A stretch of 64,000 nucleotides of DNA from Imhoffiella purpurea (GCF_000585215.1 NZ_AONC01000003.1:58815-122814), one strand, 5' to 3'; counted from the first letter of the stretch, positions 42,254-52,576 are shown. The notes: generated by a model from the letters alone, not told the origin. Numbers and translations: made by a program.

Positions 42254-42615
42254 GAGTGATCGCCTCCACGCAAACGTCGCATCAGCCACTGAATTCCGCT
42301 CATGGTCAGGGCGGTCACGACCAGGGTGATCAGGGTTCCGAGCAGAAGGGCTACAGCCAATGCCAGCCAATGCTCGCGCAGCAGATTCCAGTGCACCATG
42401 ACGCCCACCCCGGCGGGAACGAAGAGCAGCGGCAGATGGCCGAGCAGCGTGGCACCGGCCCGTTCCACCTCACTCGGAATGCCCCCGCGAATCGCCAGGC
42501 CGGCGAACAGGATGAGCATCCCGGCCACCGGACCGGGCAGCGGCAGATCCAGCAGTCTCACCAGACTTTCGCCCAGCAGTTGGCAGGAAAAGATGAGCGT
42601 CAAGGCCTCGAGCAT
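42250..42615 (-). CDS. LrgA/CidA-like holin-type membrane protein
   Basis: A 121-residue protein with four hydrophobic helices, beginning MLEALTLIFSCQLLGESLVRLLDLPLPGPVAGMLILF, the LrgA/CidA hallmark. It partners the LrgB-like protein, with which it overlaps by 4 bases, and the two are expected to act together in the inner membrane. The ATG at 42615 removes a long non-hydrophobic extension that would otherwise read into the preceding gene. Confidence 0.88.
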   Translation of the reverse strand: MLEALTLIFSCQLLGESLVRLLDLPLPGPVAGMLILFAGLAIRGGIPSEVERAGATLLGHLPLLFVPAGVGVMVHWNLLREHWLALAVALLLGTLITLVVTALTMSGIQWLMRRLRGGDHS

Positions 42616-42641
42616 GATGGTCCTGGATTCTCGACTCGGTG

Positions 42642-42971
42642 TCAGGGATCGCGCCGGCGCGCCGTGGCGTAAGGTTGGTGTTGCGCCCGACCGCTCCAGA
42701 TCCGAGGCCGCTTCAGCCATTTCTGGATGAAGGACCAGGAGGCCGCGTAACCGTCGTGCGGAAGCCGGCAGTCGGAACAGTCCTTGCGCACCAGGCCGTT
42801 CCGGTCAGTGTAGAGCCGATAGGGCCCGGGGCACTCGTAGGCGATCAGCGGACAGTAGCAGAAGAGACAGTTGAATTCGCGCCTCACGCCCTGGTGACAG
42901 GGGAAGAAGGGACAGGCTCGGTTGCTGAATCCCTTGTAGGATTCGTTATGCGTGGTGTCTTTGGGCTGCAT
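42642..42971 (-). CDS. Cysteine-rich small domain protein
   Basis: A 109-residue soluble protein with eight cysteines at 20, 25, 35, 38, 40, 47, 65 and 68 (CPFFPC; NCLFCYCPL; CSDCRLPHD). The spacing and the FCYCPL motif match the cysteine-rich small domain family, a probable metal-binding module that I recall from cobalamin-linked loci in other bacteria. No activity is established. It lies 26 bases upstream of the LrgA-like gene on the same strand. The C-terminal 25 residues are basic and low in conservation-like features. Confidence 0.75.
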   Translation of the reverse strand: MQPKDTTHNESYKGFSNRACPFFPCHQGVRREFNCLFCYCPLIAYECPGPYRLYTDRNGLVRKDCSDCRLPHDGYAASWSFIQKWLKRPRIWSGRAQHQPYATARRRDP

Positions 42972-43044
42972 GGAATCGAAACGGAAACCGGAAGCGGATG
43001 GTTATACTGGAAGTGAGATTCGATCAGCCACCCGAGGTGTCGAG

Positions 43045-43623
43045 ATGAACCTGGCCGAACAAATCCCTTGCGTCACCATGGAAGACTATCTGACCGGAGA
43101 GCAATCGAGCGACATCCGGCACGAATACGTGGCCGGCCGGCTGTTCGCCATGGCCGGAGCGGGAGAGGCGCACAACCGCATTGCCGGCAACGTCTTCTTC
43201 CATCTGAGGGCCGCGACGCGCGGAACCCCTTGTGGCGCCTTCATCAGCGATATGAAGGCTCGCGTGCAGAAGCACGACGCCTTCTATTATCCGGACGTGC
43301 TCCTGACCTGCGATGGCGAGGACGGTGCCGCGCTCTACAAGGAGGCCCCTTGCCTCATCGTCGAGGTGCTCTCACCCTCCACCGAGGTGATCGACCGTCG
43401 AGAAAAGCTCATCGCCTACCGAACGCTCGAGGCACTGCGCTATTACATCCTGGTCAGCCAGGAACGCCGCCAGGTCGAGCTCTACAGCCTGGGAGCGGAC
43501 GAGGTCTGGCGACACCAGATCTTCGAGCAGGAAGGCGACCTGAGGTTCCAGTGCGGCGGGCTCGACATCGCCTTCTCGCTCGACGATATCTACGAGGATG
43601 TGGAGCTCACCCCGCAAGGATAA
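43045..43623 (+). CDS. Uma2 family putative endonuclease
   Basis: A 192-residue protein of the Uma2/DUF820 family, a PD-(D/E)XK-like fold. MEDYLTGEQSSDIRHEYVAGRLFAMAGAGEAHNRIAGN, YYPDVLLTC and LIVEVLSPSTEVIDRREKLIAYR hold the conserved acidic and lysine residues (YPDV, EVLSP, K). These genes are abundant in cyanobacteria and purple sulfur bacteria and behave like dispersed accessory genes; their biological role is unknown. The ATG at 43045 is favoured because it starts at the conserved core. It is divergent from the cysteine-rich gene and convergent with cobQ, 15 bases between stops. Confidence 0.88.
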   Translation: MNLAEQIPCVTMEDYLTGEQSSDIRHEYVAGRLFAMAGAGEAHNRIAGNVFFHLRAATRGTPCGAFISDMKARVQKHDAFYYPDVLLTCDGEDGAALYKEAPCLIVEVLSPSTEVIDRREKLIAYRTLEALRYYILVSQERRQVELYSLGADEVWRHQIFEQEGDLRFQCGGLDIAFSLDDIYEDVELTPQG

Positions 43624-43638
43624 GCCTTCCCGGACACC

Positions 43639-45207
43639 TCACCGCGCCAGCGCCAGCAAGGCATCCAGATCCAGGTTGGCCTCGAAGTGGTCCGCGAGCT
43701 CGTCCAGGGCGGCCTCGATGCGTGCCTCGAAATCGATCCGCGCGGCCTGGGCGCCGACCTGTTCCAGCCAGTGGGCGCGGAAGTCGTCGGCGCCGAAGAT
43801 GCCGTGCAGATAGCCGCCCATCACCCGCCCTTCCGGCGAGATGGCGCCCTCGGGCCGAACCTCGCCATGGCCGTCGTCGAGCAGCAGCCAGGGGCGTTCC
43901 AGGCCGGGGCCGGTGGTGCGGCCCATGTGCATCTCGTATCCGCTGACCCGGCAGCCGCTGCGCGTGTCGGTGACCTCGAGGTCGATCAGACGCTTCTCGC
44001 CGCCGATCTCGGTCTCGATGTCCAACAGACCGAGCCCCGGGGTCTCGCCCGGTTCGCCCTCGATACCCTGCGGATCGCGCACCACCCGGCCGAGCATCTG
44101 ATAGCCGGCACAGAGCCCGACCACGCGCCCGCCGCGGCGCACGTGGGCGAGGATGTCGATGTCCCAGCCCTCGCGGCGCAGCACCGCCAGATCGGTGCGG
44201 GTCGCCTTGGACCCAGGCAGGATGACGACGTCGGTCTCGGCCGGGATCGGGTGTCCGGGCTCGATCCAACGCAGATTGACGCTCGGCTCGGCGGCCAGCG
44301 GATCCATGTCGTCGAAGTTGGCCACGCGCGACAGACGCGGAATCACGACGTTGAGCGTGCCGCCGCGGGTCTCGGCCGGACGCTCCAGGGCCAGCGAGTC
44401 CTCGGCCGGCAGCCGGCTCGCGCCCTCGAACCAGCGCACCACCCCTCGGAAGGGCCAGCCGGTGATCTCGGTAATGGTCTCGCAGGCCGGCTCGAACAGC
44501 GAAAAGTCGCCCCGGAACTTGTTGACGAGATAGCCCACGACCCGCTCGCGGTCGGCCTGGTCGAGCAGCAGCCAGGTGCCGACCAGCGAGGCCATGGTAC
44601 CGCCCTTGTCGAGATCGCCCAGTATCACCACCGGGATGTCGGCACGCTCGGCGAAATGCATGTTGGTGATGTCGCACTGGCGCAGATAGATCTCGGCGCC
44701 GCTGCCCGCACCCTCGACCAGCACCAGATCGGCCTCGGCGCAGAGACGCTCGAAGCTGTCGAGCACCGCCGGCATCAGACCTTGGCGCATCTCATGATAG
44801 ACACGGGCCGGACAGTTGCCGAGCACCCGCCCGCGCAGCACCACCTGGGAGCCGACATTGGTCTGGGGCTTGAGCAGGACCGGGTTCATGTGGATCGAGG
44901 GCGGCACACCGCAGGCACGTGCCTGCAGCGCCTGGGCACGCCCGATCTCGCCGCGCGGCTGCTCGCCGCCCGGACCCGGGGCGGCGTCCGTATCGAGCGT
45001 CACGGCCGCGTTGTTGCTCATGTTCTGCGCCTTGAAAGGCCGCACCACGAGCCCGCGGCGGCTGTAGGCCCGGCACAGCCCGGCGACCAGCATGCTCTTG
45101 CCGACGTCCGAGGCGGTACCCTGGATCATGAGCACGCGGGCGCGACGCGGCCCGTGCTCGACGAGGGGCGGCAGTTCGATGGAGATGGAGGGAGCGGAAT
45201 CGGTCAT
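43639..45207 (-). CDS. cobQ: Cobyric acid synthase
   Basis: A 522-residue glutamine amidotransferase that adds four amide groups to adenosylcobyrinate diamide. LMIQGTASDVGKSMLVAGLCRAY is the ATPase P-loop, PFKAQNMSNNAAVTLD and IHMNPVLLKPQTNVGSQVV are CobQ signatures, and the C-terminal glutaminase has its nucleophile in GLCAGYQMLGRVV. The ATG at 45207 gives a normal N-terminus; the frame extends 11 codons upstream. It is downstream of bchE on the same strand with a repeat-C element between, so a bchE-cobQ transcript is possible. Confidence 0.96.
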   Translation of the reverse strand: MTDSAPSISIELPPLVEHGPRRARVLMIQGTASDVGKSMLVAGLCRAYSRRGLVVRPFKAQNMSNNAAVTLDTDAAPGPGGEQPRGEIGRAQALQARACGVPPSIHMNPVLLKPQTNVGSQVVLRGRVLGNCPARVYHEMRQGLMPAVLDSFERLCAEADLVLVEGAGSGAEIYLRQCDITNMHFAERADIPVVILGDLDKGGTMASLVGTWLLLDQADRERVVGYLVNKFRGDFSLFEPACETITEITGWPFRGVVRWFEGASRLPAEDSLALERPAETRGGTLNVVIPRLSRVANFDDMDPLAAEPSVNLRWIEPGHPIPAETDVVILPGSKATRTDLAVLRREGWDIDILAHVRRGGRVVGLCAGYQMLGRVVRDPQGIEGEPGETPGLGLLDIETEIGGEKRLIDLEVTDTRSGCRVSGYEMHMGRTTGPGLERPWLLLDDGHGEVRPEGAISPEGRVMGGYLHGIFGADDFRAHWLEQVGAQAARIDFEARIEAALDELADHFEANLDLDALLALAR

Positions 45208-45277
45208 GCGGTCAATCGTCCTAAACGGCAAGGCCCGCATCCGTCATCGAACGAATGCGGGCCAGGATCAGAAGGAA

Positions 45278-45408
45278 AGCTATCAGCCTCCAGCGGCCAG
45301 CTACCAGCTTGTTGCAGTCAGTCGAATGCCTTGCCAAGACATGACCGAAGAGGCGAAAACCTCGGCAAACGACAGCTGGAGGCTGGAAGCTGGTAGCTGA
45401 CAGCTACC
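45278..45408. repeat. Repeat family C element (C1), about 130 bp
   Basis: Both ends are rich in AGCT-CCAGC units: AGCTATCAGCCTCCAGCGGC at the left and CAGCTGGAGGCTGGAAGCTG with GTAGCTGACAGCTACC at the right. The ends are roughly complementary. A shared core with 57763-57870 (TAGCTGGCCGCTGGA on one strand) links the two. It fills the gap between cobQ and bchE. Confidence 0.7.
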
Positions 45409-45410
45409 AA

Positions 45411-47051
45411 TCAAGCATTCTCGTACTGCTTGACCTGCTCCTCGGTCATCTGCTGGTCGCCGCCGCCGCACGCCTTGGGACCGGCGCAGGCCTGAGGCGC
45501 CGCACCCGCGACGCTGACCGCCGGCCGCTTGGCCGGAGGCGCCTTCTTCCAGGCGTTGTGATCCGGCTCGACGATCTTGGCCTTGCTCTTGTCGTAGTCG
45601 AACTTGATGAACTTCTTGAACAGCGGACCCCAGTAGTTCTGTTTGCCCAGCTGGTAGAAGCGGCGCTCCATGGCGCTCTTGAGGAATGCCTTGATGCAGC
45701 CGATCAGATACTTGCGGCGGAAGGGGTCCTTCACCCAGGGGTACTGGAAGAACATCCGCTTCATGTAGAAGCGCCGGTAGTTGGCCATGACCCCGTCGAG
45801 CAGCTCGGCGCGGTCGATGTTGTCCGGCTTCATGATGGGCGAGACGAAGTTGTACTTGGAATAGTCGAAGACCTCGACCCGGTCGCCCATCTCGGCATAC
45901 ATGTCGGCGAAGGGCCAGGGCGTGTACATGGACCAGTTGGCCATGTCGGCGCCCCAGTCCATGACCATCTGATAGGTCTCTTCCAGGGTCTCGCGGGTCT
46001 CGTTCTCGAGACCGACGATGAACTGCGCCTCGGTGACGATGCCGTTCTCCTGCAGCAGCTCGATGGCGCGCTTGTTCTGGGCAACCGTAGTCTCCTTGAC
46101 GAAACGGTCCAGATTCAACTGCGCCGCCGCCTCGGTGCCGAGCGAGATGTGCACCAGACCCGCCTTGCGATAGAAGGGCAGCAGCTCCTCGTCACGCATG
46201 ACGTCGGTCACGCGGGTATTGATGCCCCAGTGGATGCCGAGGTCGCGGTCGATCAGTTCCTGACAGAACTCGACGAACTTGTTCTTGTTGATCTGGGGTT
46301 CTTCGTCGGCCAGGATGAAGAAGCCGACGCCGTGGACCTTCACCAGCTCTTCGATCTCGTCGACCATGCGCTTTGGATCGCGCACGCGATAGTCGCGCCA
46401 GAACTTCCACTGCGAGCAGAAGCTGCAGGTGAAGGGACAGCCGCGCGCCATATTGGGGGTCGCGACCGGCACGCCGAGCGGGATGTAGATGTATTTCTTC
46501 CACTCCAGGATGCCCCAGTCCGGCCAGATGGAGTCGACGTCCTTGATGGACGGCTCGGCCGGGGTGGCGACGACCTGCTGGTTGTCGTCCAGATAGGCGA
46601 TGCCCTGGACCTTCTCGCGGTCGCCAGGCCAGCCGGTCTGATCGTAGGAACGCACCAGATTCAGGGTGACGGCCTCGCCCTCGCCGCGGATGATGACGTC
46701 GATCCAGGGAGCCTCGTTAAGCACCTGATCGTACATGAAGGTGGCATGAATGCCGCCCAGCACCGTGAGTGCGTTGGGACACTCCTCCTTGGCGATCTTG
46801 AGCAGGGTCTGCGCCGCATAGATCATGGGCGTCATGGCCGTGGTGGCGACGATGTCCGGCTTGGCGTCGCGGATGGCGACGCGCAGTTGATCGTCATCCA
46901 GATTGTCCACCAGGGCATCGACGAATTGATAGTCTTGGTAGCCCCCCGACTTGAGATAGCCTGCCAGATAGGCGACCCAGGCTGGCGACCAGTTGCCAGC
47001 GATGTCGGCGGCACCGGCGCTATAGTTCGGGTGGACAAAAAGGATTCGCAT
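45411..47051 (-). CDS. bchE: Anaerobic Mg-protoporphyrin IX monomethyl ester cyclase
   Basis: A 546-residue cobalamin-binding radical-SAM enzyme that forms ring E of bacteriochlorophyll without oxygen. Residues 1-135 are the B12-binding fold ([38 protein letters not shown]), lacking a DxHxxG motif. The radical-SAM cluster is Cys205, Cys209 and Cys212 (GCPFTCSFC). A C-terminal helical region ends in a Gly/Ala/Pro-rich tail with [10 protein letters not shown], which is unusual and variable. It needs adenosylcobalamin, so its position between cobF and cobQ makes biological sense. No other bch, puf or crt gene is in the window, so it lies outside the main photosynthesis cluster here. Confidence 0.93.
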   Translation of the reverse strand: MRILFVHPNYSAGAADIAGNWSPAWVAYLAGYLKSGGYQDYQFVDALVDNLDDDQLRVAIRDAKPDIVATTAMTPMIYAAQTLLKIAKEECPNALTVLGGIHATFMYDQVLNEAPWIDVIIRGEGEAVTLNLVRSYDQTGWPGDREKVQGIAYLDDNQQVVATPAEPSIKDVDSIWPDWGILEWKKYIYIPLGVPVATPNMARGCPFTCSFCSQWKFWRDYRVRDPKRMVDEIEELVKVHGVGFFILADEEPQINKNKFVEFCQELIDRDLGIHWGINTRVTDVMRDEELLPFYRKAGLVHISLGTEAAAQLNLDRFVKETTVAQNKRAIELLQENGIVTEAQFIVGLENETRETLEETYQMVMDWGADMANWSMYTPWPFADMYAEMGDRVEVFDYSKYNFVSPIMKPDNIDRAELLDGVMANYRRFYMKRMFFQYPWVKDPFRRKYLIGCIKAFLKSAMERRFYQLGKQNYWGPLFKKFIKFDYDKSKAKIVEPDHNAWKKAPPAKRPAVSVAGAAPQACAGPKACGGGDQQMTEEQVKQYENA

Positions 47052-47435
47052 TGTCAGCTCCGGGTAATCAAGAACGGTCGATCAGGAGACGCACGACGAG
47101 CGGCGGCGATGAGACATCGACGTATCGCGACCGGGAGACTGCATCAATCCCGACGACCCAAGCAACCTCTAGATGAATAGGGGCATTGGTTGAACGGGCG
47201 CATTCGCCCCGATAAACACAACGAGGGCGAAATCCAAATCAAGTTGGCGATCATACCAACGACTCATTAGAATCGCCACGTTAACGATCCACCTCCGGAT
47301 CCGGCCCATCGAGCGGCCATCCCACCCCGCCCGAGATCGAGCCCAGGTCCACGCATAGCGGCGGAGCCACCGAATCACAGCACTCAGCGGCAGAGTCTCC
47401 AGGCCGTACGAGCGCCCCATTTTCCTGACGTGACA
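47052..47435. other. 384-base gap between divergent bchE and cobF
   Basis: No gene seen. The region must carry promoters for bchE and cobF. A small hairpin GGGCG-CATT-CGCCC lies at 47196-47209. I looked for TGT-N12-ACA (CrtJ/PpsR type) and TTGAT-N4-ATCAA (FNR type) sites and found no convincing match. Confidence 0.4.
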
Positions 47436-48206
47436 ATGAAGAAGATCTTTCTCATCGGCATGGGCCCCGGCCTTCCCGAATTCCTCACGGTCCAAGCGAT
47501 CGAAACCCTGAAGCGCATCCACGTCTTCTTCATGCTGGAAAAGGAAGGCCGGGGCAAGGAGGAACTGCTGCGGATGCGCCGAGACATCCTGGACCTTCAT
47601 CTCGGCAAGGACGCCTACCGCCTGGTGGTCGCCCAAAGCCCGTCACGGCGCATGGCGAGCAGCGATTACAACGAGGGCGTCAAGGTCTGGCACGACGAGA
47701 AGCACGCGCTCTTCCAGCGCCTGATCGACGAGGAACTGGAAGAGGGACAGAACGGCGCCCTGCTGCTCTGGGGCGACCCGGCCATCTACGACCAGACGGT
47801 TTCCCTGGTATCCGATCTGGCCTCGCGCTCCGAGGGCCGACTCGACTTCGAGATCGTCCCCGGCATCACCTCGGTCCAGATGCTGGCCGCCCGACACAGG
47901 ATTCCGCTCAACCGAGTCGGCGAGAGCATCACCATCACCACGGGCCGCCATGCCGAGAACTGCGACCCCGCCACCATCGACAACGCCGTGGTCATGCTCG
48001 ACTACAACGCCTCCTTCCAGCGCTTCCGCGACCAGGACATGGACCTCTATTGGGGAGGCTATCTCGGCTGCGAGGACGAGATCCTGGTCTCTGGCCCCGT
48101 CGACGAGATCACGGACGACCTGCTGCGCATCAAGTCCGAGGTGCGCGAGAAGAAGGGCTGGCTGATGGACATCTATCTGCTACGTCGGCGCAAGGACGAG
48201 CGCTGA
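47436..48206 (+). CDS. cobF: Precorrin-6A synthase (deacetylating)
   Basis: A 256-residue tetrapyrrole methyltransferase that methylates C1 and removes the acetyl group from precorrin-5. KIFLIGMGPGLPEFLTVQAI is the SAM loop; LLLWGDPAIYDQTVSLVSDL, VPGITSVQMLAARHRIPLN and MDLYWGGYLGCEDEILVSG are CobF-specific. CobF exists only in the late-cobalt-insertion pathway, so it defines the route used here. The ATG at 47436 gives the family start; a GTG at 47430 would add two residues. No strong ribosome site is visible. It is divergent from bchE. Confidence 0.94.
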   Translation: MKKIFLIGMGPGLPEFLTVQAIETLKRIHVFFMLEKEGRGKEELLRMRRDILDLHLGKDAYRLVVAQSPSRRMASSDYNEGVKVWHDEKHALFQRLIDEELEEGQNGALLLWGDPAIYDQTVSLVSDLASRSEGRLDFEIVPGITSVQMLAARHRIPLNRVGESITITTGRHAENCDPATIDNAVVMLDYNASFQRFRDQDMDLYWGGYLGCEDEILVSGPVDEITDDLLRIKSEVREKKGWLMDIYLLRRRKDER

Positions 48207-48324
48207 ACCGGCACTGCGCCCTCGCCCAGGTTCAGGTCGCCCCGGACCGCGCCCGAGAAGTCTCGACCCCGGCGGAGGCATCGCGCATCATTGGCCCCAC
48301 TGCCCCAGCATCATCGGTTCCGCC

Positions 48325-48897
48325 ATGAGAAGACTGCTGCCCTTGCCCATCGCGCTCTGTCTGCTGACGTCCTACCCTTCCGCGGCCGGCGAGAACGCCT
48401 TCGTCAACGACCCCGAGCCCCCCGGTCCATCGAACATCACCGAGGGAACCCCCTGGACCGAGATCCAGCGCCCGCTGCCGCCCTGGCCCAAGGACTCCGA
48501 CCTGGTCGAATTCCAGATCGACAGCCCGGCCAAGTCGCCCTTCCGCTTCTATATAGACGCCAAAAATCTGGAGGTCGGCGCGGATCAGGTGGTGCGCTAC
48601 ACCCTGGTCGCCGAAACGGCCAATGGGACACGCAACCTCTCGGTCGAGGGGTTGCGCTGCACGCCGCGCGGCAAGTACAAGATCTACGCCTACGGAAACG
48701 CCAACCGCTTCGCCCCCGTCGAGGCGGCCGACTGGCAGCCCCTGTCCTTCATGCCGTCCGAGCGCTACCGGGAGGATCTGTGGCGCTATCACTTCTGCAT
48801 CCCGCGCGAGTTCAGGCCCAGACCCAAGAAGGATATGCTGCGCTCCCTGCGGGGACAGATCGCACCGAGACAGAACACGGGATTCCAGGCCGACTGA
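48325..48897 (+). CDS. CNP1-like family secreted protein
   Basis: A 190-residue protein with a signal peptide (about residues 1-21, ending SAAG). The mature part (TPWTEIQRPLPPWPKDSDLVEFQIDSPAKSPFRFYIDAKNLEV; VEGLRCTPRGKYKIYAYGN; RYREDLWRYHFCIPRE) matches the CNP1-like domain, a conserved proteobacterial family of unknown function first named from a cryptic neisserial protein. Two cysteines remain after cleavage and may form a disulfide. It is followed by prlC about 96 bases later on the same strand. Confidence 0.85.
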   Translation: MRRLLPLPIALCLLTSYPSAAGENAFVNDPEPPGPSNITEGTPWTEIQRPLPPWPKDSDLVEFQIDSPAKSPFRFYIDAKNLEVGADQVVRYTLVAETANGTRNLSVEGLRCTPRGKYKIYAYGNANRFAPVEAADWQPLSFMPSERYREDLWRYHFCIPREFRPRPKKDMLRSLRGQIAPRQNTGFQAD

Positions 48898-48993
48898 GCC
48901 CGACGCTCGCCCCATTGAAGATGCGGTGCCGCCACCGCATCTGATTCTCAAACACACCCTGCAAACAGGCTCCAGATCGAGTTCTATTACGCC

Positions 48994-51027
48994 ATGTCCA
49001 ATCCATTGCTCGAACAGCCCGGCCTGCCGGCCTTCAGTCTCATTCGCCCGGAACACATCGAACCGGCCATCGACGACCGTCTCGCCGCCTGCCGCGAGCA
49101 GATCGAGCGCCTGACCCAGGGGACCCGGATCCCGACCTGGGAGAACGTCATCGAGCCCCTCGAGGAGATGGACGACACCCTGAGCCGGACCTGGTCCCCG
49201 GTCGGACACCTCAACGGCGTGCTCAACGGCGACGCGCTGCGCGCCGCCTACAACGCCTGCCTGCCCAAGCTCAGCGAATACGGCACCGAGGTGGGCCAGA
49301 ACGAGGCCCTGTTCCACGCCTACCAGGCGGTCGCCGCCCAGGAGCATCTGGACCCGGTCCAGCGCAAGCTGCTCGACAACGCCCTGCGCGACTTCCATCT
49401 CTCCGGCGTCGATCTGCCGGCCGAGAAGAAGGCGCGCTACAAGGCCATCAGCCAGGAGATGTCGCAGCTCACCAGCAAGTACTCGGAGAACCTGCTCGAC
49501 GCGACCAACGCCTGGAGCAAGCTGATCGAGGATCCGGCCATGCTGTCCGGCCTGCCCGAGTCCGCCCTGGGCCTCGCCCGTCAGAACGCCGAGCGCCAGG
49601 ACAAGGACGGCTGGCTGTTCACCCTCGACATGCCCTCCTATGTCCCGGTCATGACCTATGCCGACGACCGCGACTTCCGCTTCGAGGTCTATCAGGCTTA
49701 CGGCACCCGCGCCTCGGATCAGGGACCGCACGCCGGCAAGTGGGACAACGGCGAACTGATGGAGCGTATCCTCGCGCTGCGCCACGAGCTGGCCCAGCTG
49801 CTCGGCTTCGCCAACTATGCCGAGCGTTCCCTGGCAACCAAGATGGCACGCTCGACCGACGAGGTGCTCGCCTTCCTCGACGACCTGGCCGAGCGATCGG
49901 TCCAGCAGGCACGCCAGGAACTGGAAGAGGTGCGCGTCTTCGCCCGCGAGCAGCATGGACTGACCGAACTGGAGCCCTGGGACGTCGCCTATTATTCGGA
50001 GAAGCTGCGCGTCCACCGCTACCAGATCGGCCAGGAGGAGCTGCGGCCATACTTCCCCGTCTCCAGGGTCCTGTCCGGTCTCTTCGGCGTGGTCGAACGC
50101 CTGTTCGGCATCCGCATCCAGGAGGTTGGCGAATTCGACACCTATCATCCCGACGTCCGCTTCTTCGAGATCCGCGATCTGGAGTCGGGCGCGCTGCGCG
50201 GCCAGTTCTATCTCGACCCCTTCGCCCGCCCGAACAAGCGGGGCGGGGCCTGGATGGACGTCTGCACCAACCGCATGCACACCACCAACTGCGACCAGAT
50301 CCCGGTCGCCTATCTGGTCTGCAACTTCACTCCACCGGTCGGTGACACGCCCTCGCTGCTGACCCACAACGAGGTCGAGACCCTCTTCCACGAGTTCGGC
50401 CACGGTCTGCACCACATGCTGACCAAGGTCGACTACCCGGCCGTCTCCGGGATCAACGGAGTCCCCTGGGACGCGGTGGAACTGCCCAGCCAATTCATGG
50501 AGAACTGGTGCTGGGAACGCGACTCGCTGGATCTGTTCGCCGCCCACTGGAAGACCGGGGAGGCCATTCCGGAATCGCTCTACGGGCGCATGATCGCCGC
50601 CAAGAACTTCCAGTCCGCCATGCAGATGGTGCGTCAGCTGGAGTTCGCCCTGTTCGACTTCCGGATCCATCTGGAGTACGACCCGGAACGCGGCGGACGC
50701 ATCTACGAGATCCTGGATCAGGTCCGCGAGCGTGTCGCCGTCATCCGCCCGCCCGCCTTTCACCGCTTCGCCCACGGCTTCTCGCACATCTTCTCCGGCG
50801 GCTACGCGGCCGGCTACTACAGCTACAAATGGGCCGAGGTGCTCTCGTCCGACGCCTTCTCGCTGTTCGAGGAGAAGGGCGTCTTCGATGTCGACACCGG
50901 CCGATCCTTCCTGACCAACATCCTGGAGAAGGGCGGCTCGGAGGACGCCATGGAGCTCTTCGTCCGCTTCCGTGGCCGCGAACCCAACACGGACGCGCTG
51001 CTGCGTCATTCGGGGATCGCTGCCTGA
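48994..51027 (+). CDS. prlC: Oligopeptidase A
   Basis: A 677-residue M3-family zinc metallopeptidase that degrades short peptides, including cleaved signal peptides, in the cytoplasm. The catalytic motif HEFGH is at residues 466-470, with the third zinc ligand glutamate about 25 residues later. [23 protein letters not shown] is the OpdA N-terminus, and the C-terminal [20 protein letters not shown] is typical. Full family length. UbiD follows after 23 bases and is probably co-transcribed. Confidence 0.96.
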   Translation: MSNPLLEQPGLPAFSLIRPEHIEPAIDDRLAACREQIERLTQGTRIPTWENVIEPLEEMDDTLSRTWSPVGHLNGVLNGDALRAAYNACLPKLSEYGTEVGQNEALFHAYQAVAAQEHLDPVQRKLLDNALRDFHLSGVDLPAEKKARYKAISQEMSQLTSKYSENLLDATNAWSKLIEDPAMLSGLPESALGLARQNAERQDKDGWLFTLDMPSYVPVMTYADDRDFRFEVYQAYGTRASDQGPHAGKWDNGELMERILALRHELAQLLGFANYAERSLATKMARSTDEVLAFLDDLAERSVQQARQELEEVRVFAREQHGLTELEPWDVAYYSEKLRVHRYQIGQEELRPYFPVSRVLSGLFGVVERLFGIRIQEVGEFDTYHPDVRFFEIRDLESGALRGQFYLDPFARPNKRGGAWMDVCTNRMHTTNCDQIPVAYLVCNFTPPVGDTPSLLTHNEVETLFHEFGHGLHHMLTKVDYPAVSGINGVPWDAVELPSQFMENWCWERDSLDLFAAHWKTGEAIPESLYGRMIAAKNFQSAMQMVRQLEFALFDFRIHLEYDPERGGRIYEILDQVRERVAVIRPPAFHRFAHGFSHIFSGGYAAGYYSYKWAEVLSSDAFSLFEEKGVFDVDTGRSFLTNILEKGGSEDAMELFVRFRGREPNTDALLRHSGIAA

Positions 51028-51050
51028 GCGGCAGGGGCGACGACGCGACC

Positions 51051-52523
51051 ATGAAATATCAGGATCTACGCGACTTCATCGATCAGCTCGAACAGCGGGG
51101 AGAACTCAAGCGCATCCGGCTCGAGGTCGATCCCTATCTCGAGGTGACCGAAATCTGCGACCGCACGCTCCGGGCCGGCGGCCCGGCCCTTCTGTTCGAA
51201 CGGCCGAAAGGGTCTGAGATCCCCTTGCTGGGCAACCTCTTCGGCACGCCGCGCCGGGTGGCGCTCGGCATGGGCGAGGAATCGGTCGAGGCACTGCGCG
51301 AGGTCGGCAAACTGCTGGCCTTCCTCAAGGAGCCCGATCCGCCCAAGGGCATGAGACAGGCATGGGAGACGCTGCCCATCTTCAAGAAGGTGCTGGACAT
51401 GGCCCCCAAGGTCCGGCGCAACGCGCCCTGCCAGGAGGTCTCCTTCACCGGCGATCAGATCGACCTCGGCTGTCTGCCGATCCAGCACTGCTGGCCGGGC
51501 GACGCCGCACCGCTCATCACCTGGGGACTGGTGATCACCCGCGGCCCCGAGAAATCGCGCCAGAACCTGGGCATCTACCGCATGCAGGTGCTCGGCCCCA
51601 ACCGGGTCATCATGCGCTGGCTGGCGCATCGCGGCGGCGCCCAGGACTATCGCGACTGGCAGCGCGCCCATCCGGGCAAGCCCTTCCCGGTCGCCGTGGC
51701 GCTCGGCGCCGATCCGGCCACCATCCTCGGCGCCGTCACACCGGTGCCCGATACCCTCTCGGAATACGCCTTCGCCGGTCTGCTGCGCGGCAGCCGTACC
51801 GAGCTGGCCGACTGCCAGGAATCGGACCTGCAGGTTCCGGCCAGCGCCGAGATCGTCCTCGAGGGCCACATCCACCCCGACGACATGGCGCCCGAGGGTC
51901 CCTTCGGCGATCACACCGGCTATTACAACGAGGTGGACCGTTTCCCGGTCTTCACCATCGACCGCATCACCCAGCGCCGCGACCCCATCTATCACAGCAC
52001 CTACACCGGACGTCCGCCGGACGAACCGGCCGTGCTCGGGGTGGCCCTCAACGAGGTCTTCGTTCCCATCCTGCAGAAGCAGTTTCCCGAGATCCAGGAC
52101 TTCTATCTGCCGCCCGAGGGCTGTTCCTACCGGCTCGCCGTGGTCAGCATCAAGAAGCAATATCCGGGACACGCCAAGCGGGTGATGATGGGGGTCTGGT
52201 CCTTCCTGCGCCAGTTCATGTACACCAAGTTCGTCATCGTGGTGGACGAGGACGTCTGCACCCGCGACTGGAAGGACGTCATCTGGGCCATGACCACGCG
52301 CATGGACCCGGCGCGCGACACGGTGATGATCGAGAACACCCCGATCGACTATCTGGACTTCGCCTCGCCCGTCTCGGGCCTGGGCTCCAAGATCGGGTTC
52401 GACGCGACCAACAAGTGGCAGGGGGAGACGACCCGCGAATGGGGACAGCCGATCCGCATGGACGAGGCGGTTCGGGAACGGGTGGACCGAATCTGGAAGG
52501 ATCTGGGGATCGGCCCGGAATAG
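51051..52523 (+). CDS. ubiD: 3-octaprenyl-4-hydroxybenzoate carboxy-lyase
   Basis: A 490-residue decarboxylase of ubiquinone synthesis that uses prenylated [24 protein letters not shown] is the canonical N-terminus; the cofactor- and metal-binding region includes [15 protein letters not shown] and ECQESD-like [32 protein letters not shown] and [31 protein letters not shown] are strongly conserved. The prenyltransferase UbiX needed for its cofactor is not in the window. The gene ends just before a strong terminator shared with the convergent RRM gene. Confidence 0.96.
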   Translation: MKYQDLRDFIDQLEQRGELKRIRLEVDPYLEVTEICDRTLRAGGPALLFERPKGSEIPLLGNLFGTPRRVALGMGEESVEALREVGKLLAFLKEPDPPKGMRQAWETLPIFKKVLDMAPKVRRNAPCQEVSFTGDQIDLGCLPIQHCWPGDAAPLITWGLVITRGPEKSRQNLGIYRMQVLGPNRVIMRWLAHRGGAQDYRDWQRAHPGKPFPVAVALGADPATILGAVTPVPDTLSEYAFAGLLRGSRTELADCQESDLQVPASAEIVLEGHIHPDDMAPEGPFGDHTGYYNEVDRFPVFTIDRITQRRDPIYHSTYTGRPPDEPAVLGVALNEVFVPILQKQFPEIQDFYLPPEGCSYRLAVVSIKKQYPGHAKRVMMGVWSFLRQFMYTKFVIVVDEDVCTRDWKDVIWAMTTRMDPARDTVMIENTPIDYLDFASPVSGLGSKIGFDATNKWQGETTREWGQPIRMDEAVRERVDRIWKDLGIGPE

Positions 52524-52535
52524 CGGATGGGCAAC

Positions 52536-52561
52536 GAGGCGCGGACGCTTTCCCGCGCCTC
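52536..52561. terminator. Bidirectional terminator between ubiD and the RRM gene
   Basis: GAGGCGCGG (52536-52544) pairs with CCGCGCCTC (52553-52561), a perfect 9-bp G+C-rich stem with an 8-base loop, 12 bases after the ubiD stop and 15 bases beyond the RRM stop. No T-run follows, but the placement between convergent stops supports termination. Confidence 0.6.
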
Positions 52562-52576
52562 GGTCAGGTCAGCGAA

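Noticed and set aside
47052..47435. CrtJ/PpsR or FNR sites controlling bchE.
   Set aside because: No TGT-N12-ACA or TTGAT-N4-ATCAA match was found in the divergent region by eye.
48232..51009. A 925-codon open frame antisense to prlC.
   Set aside because: The sense strand carries a complete oligopeptidase A with HEFGH. The antisense product is compositionally biased and matches no family.
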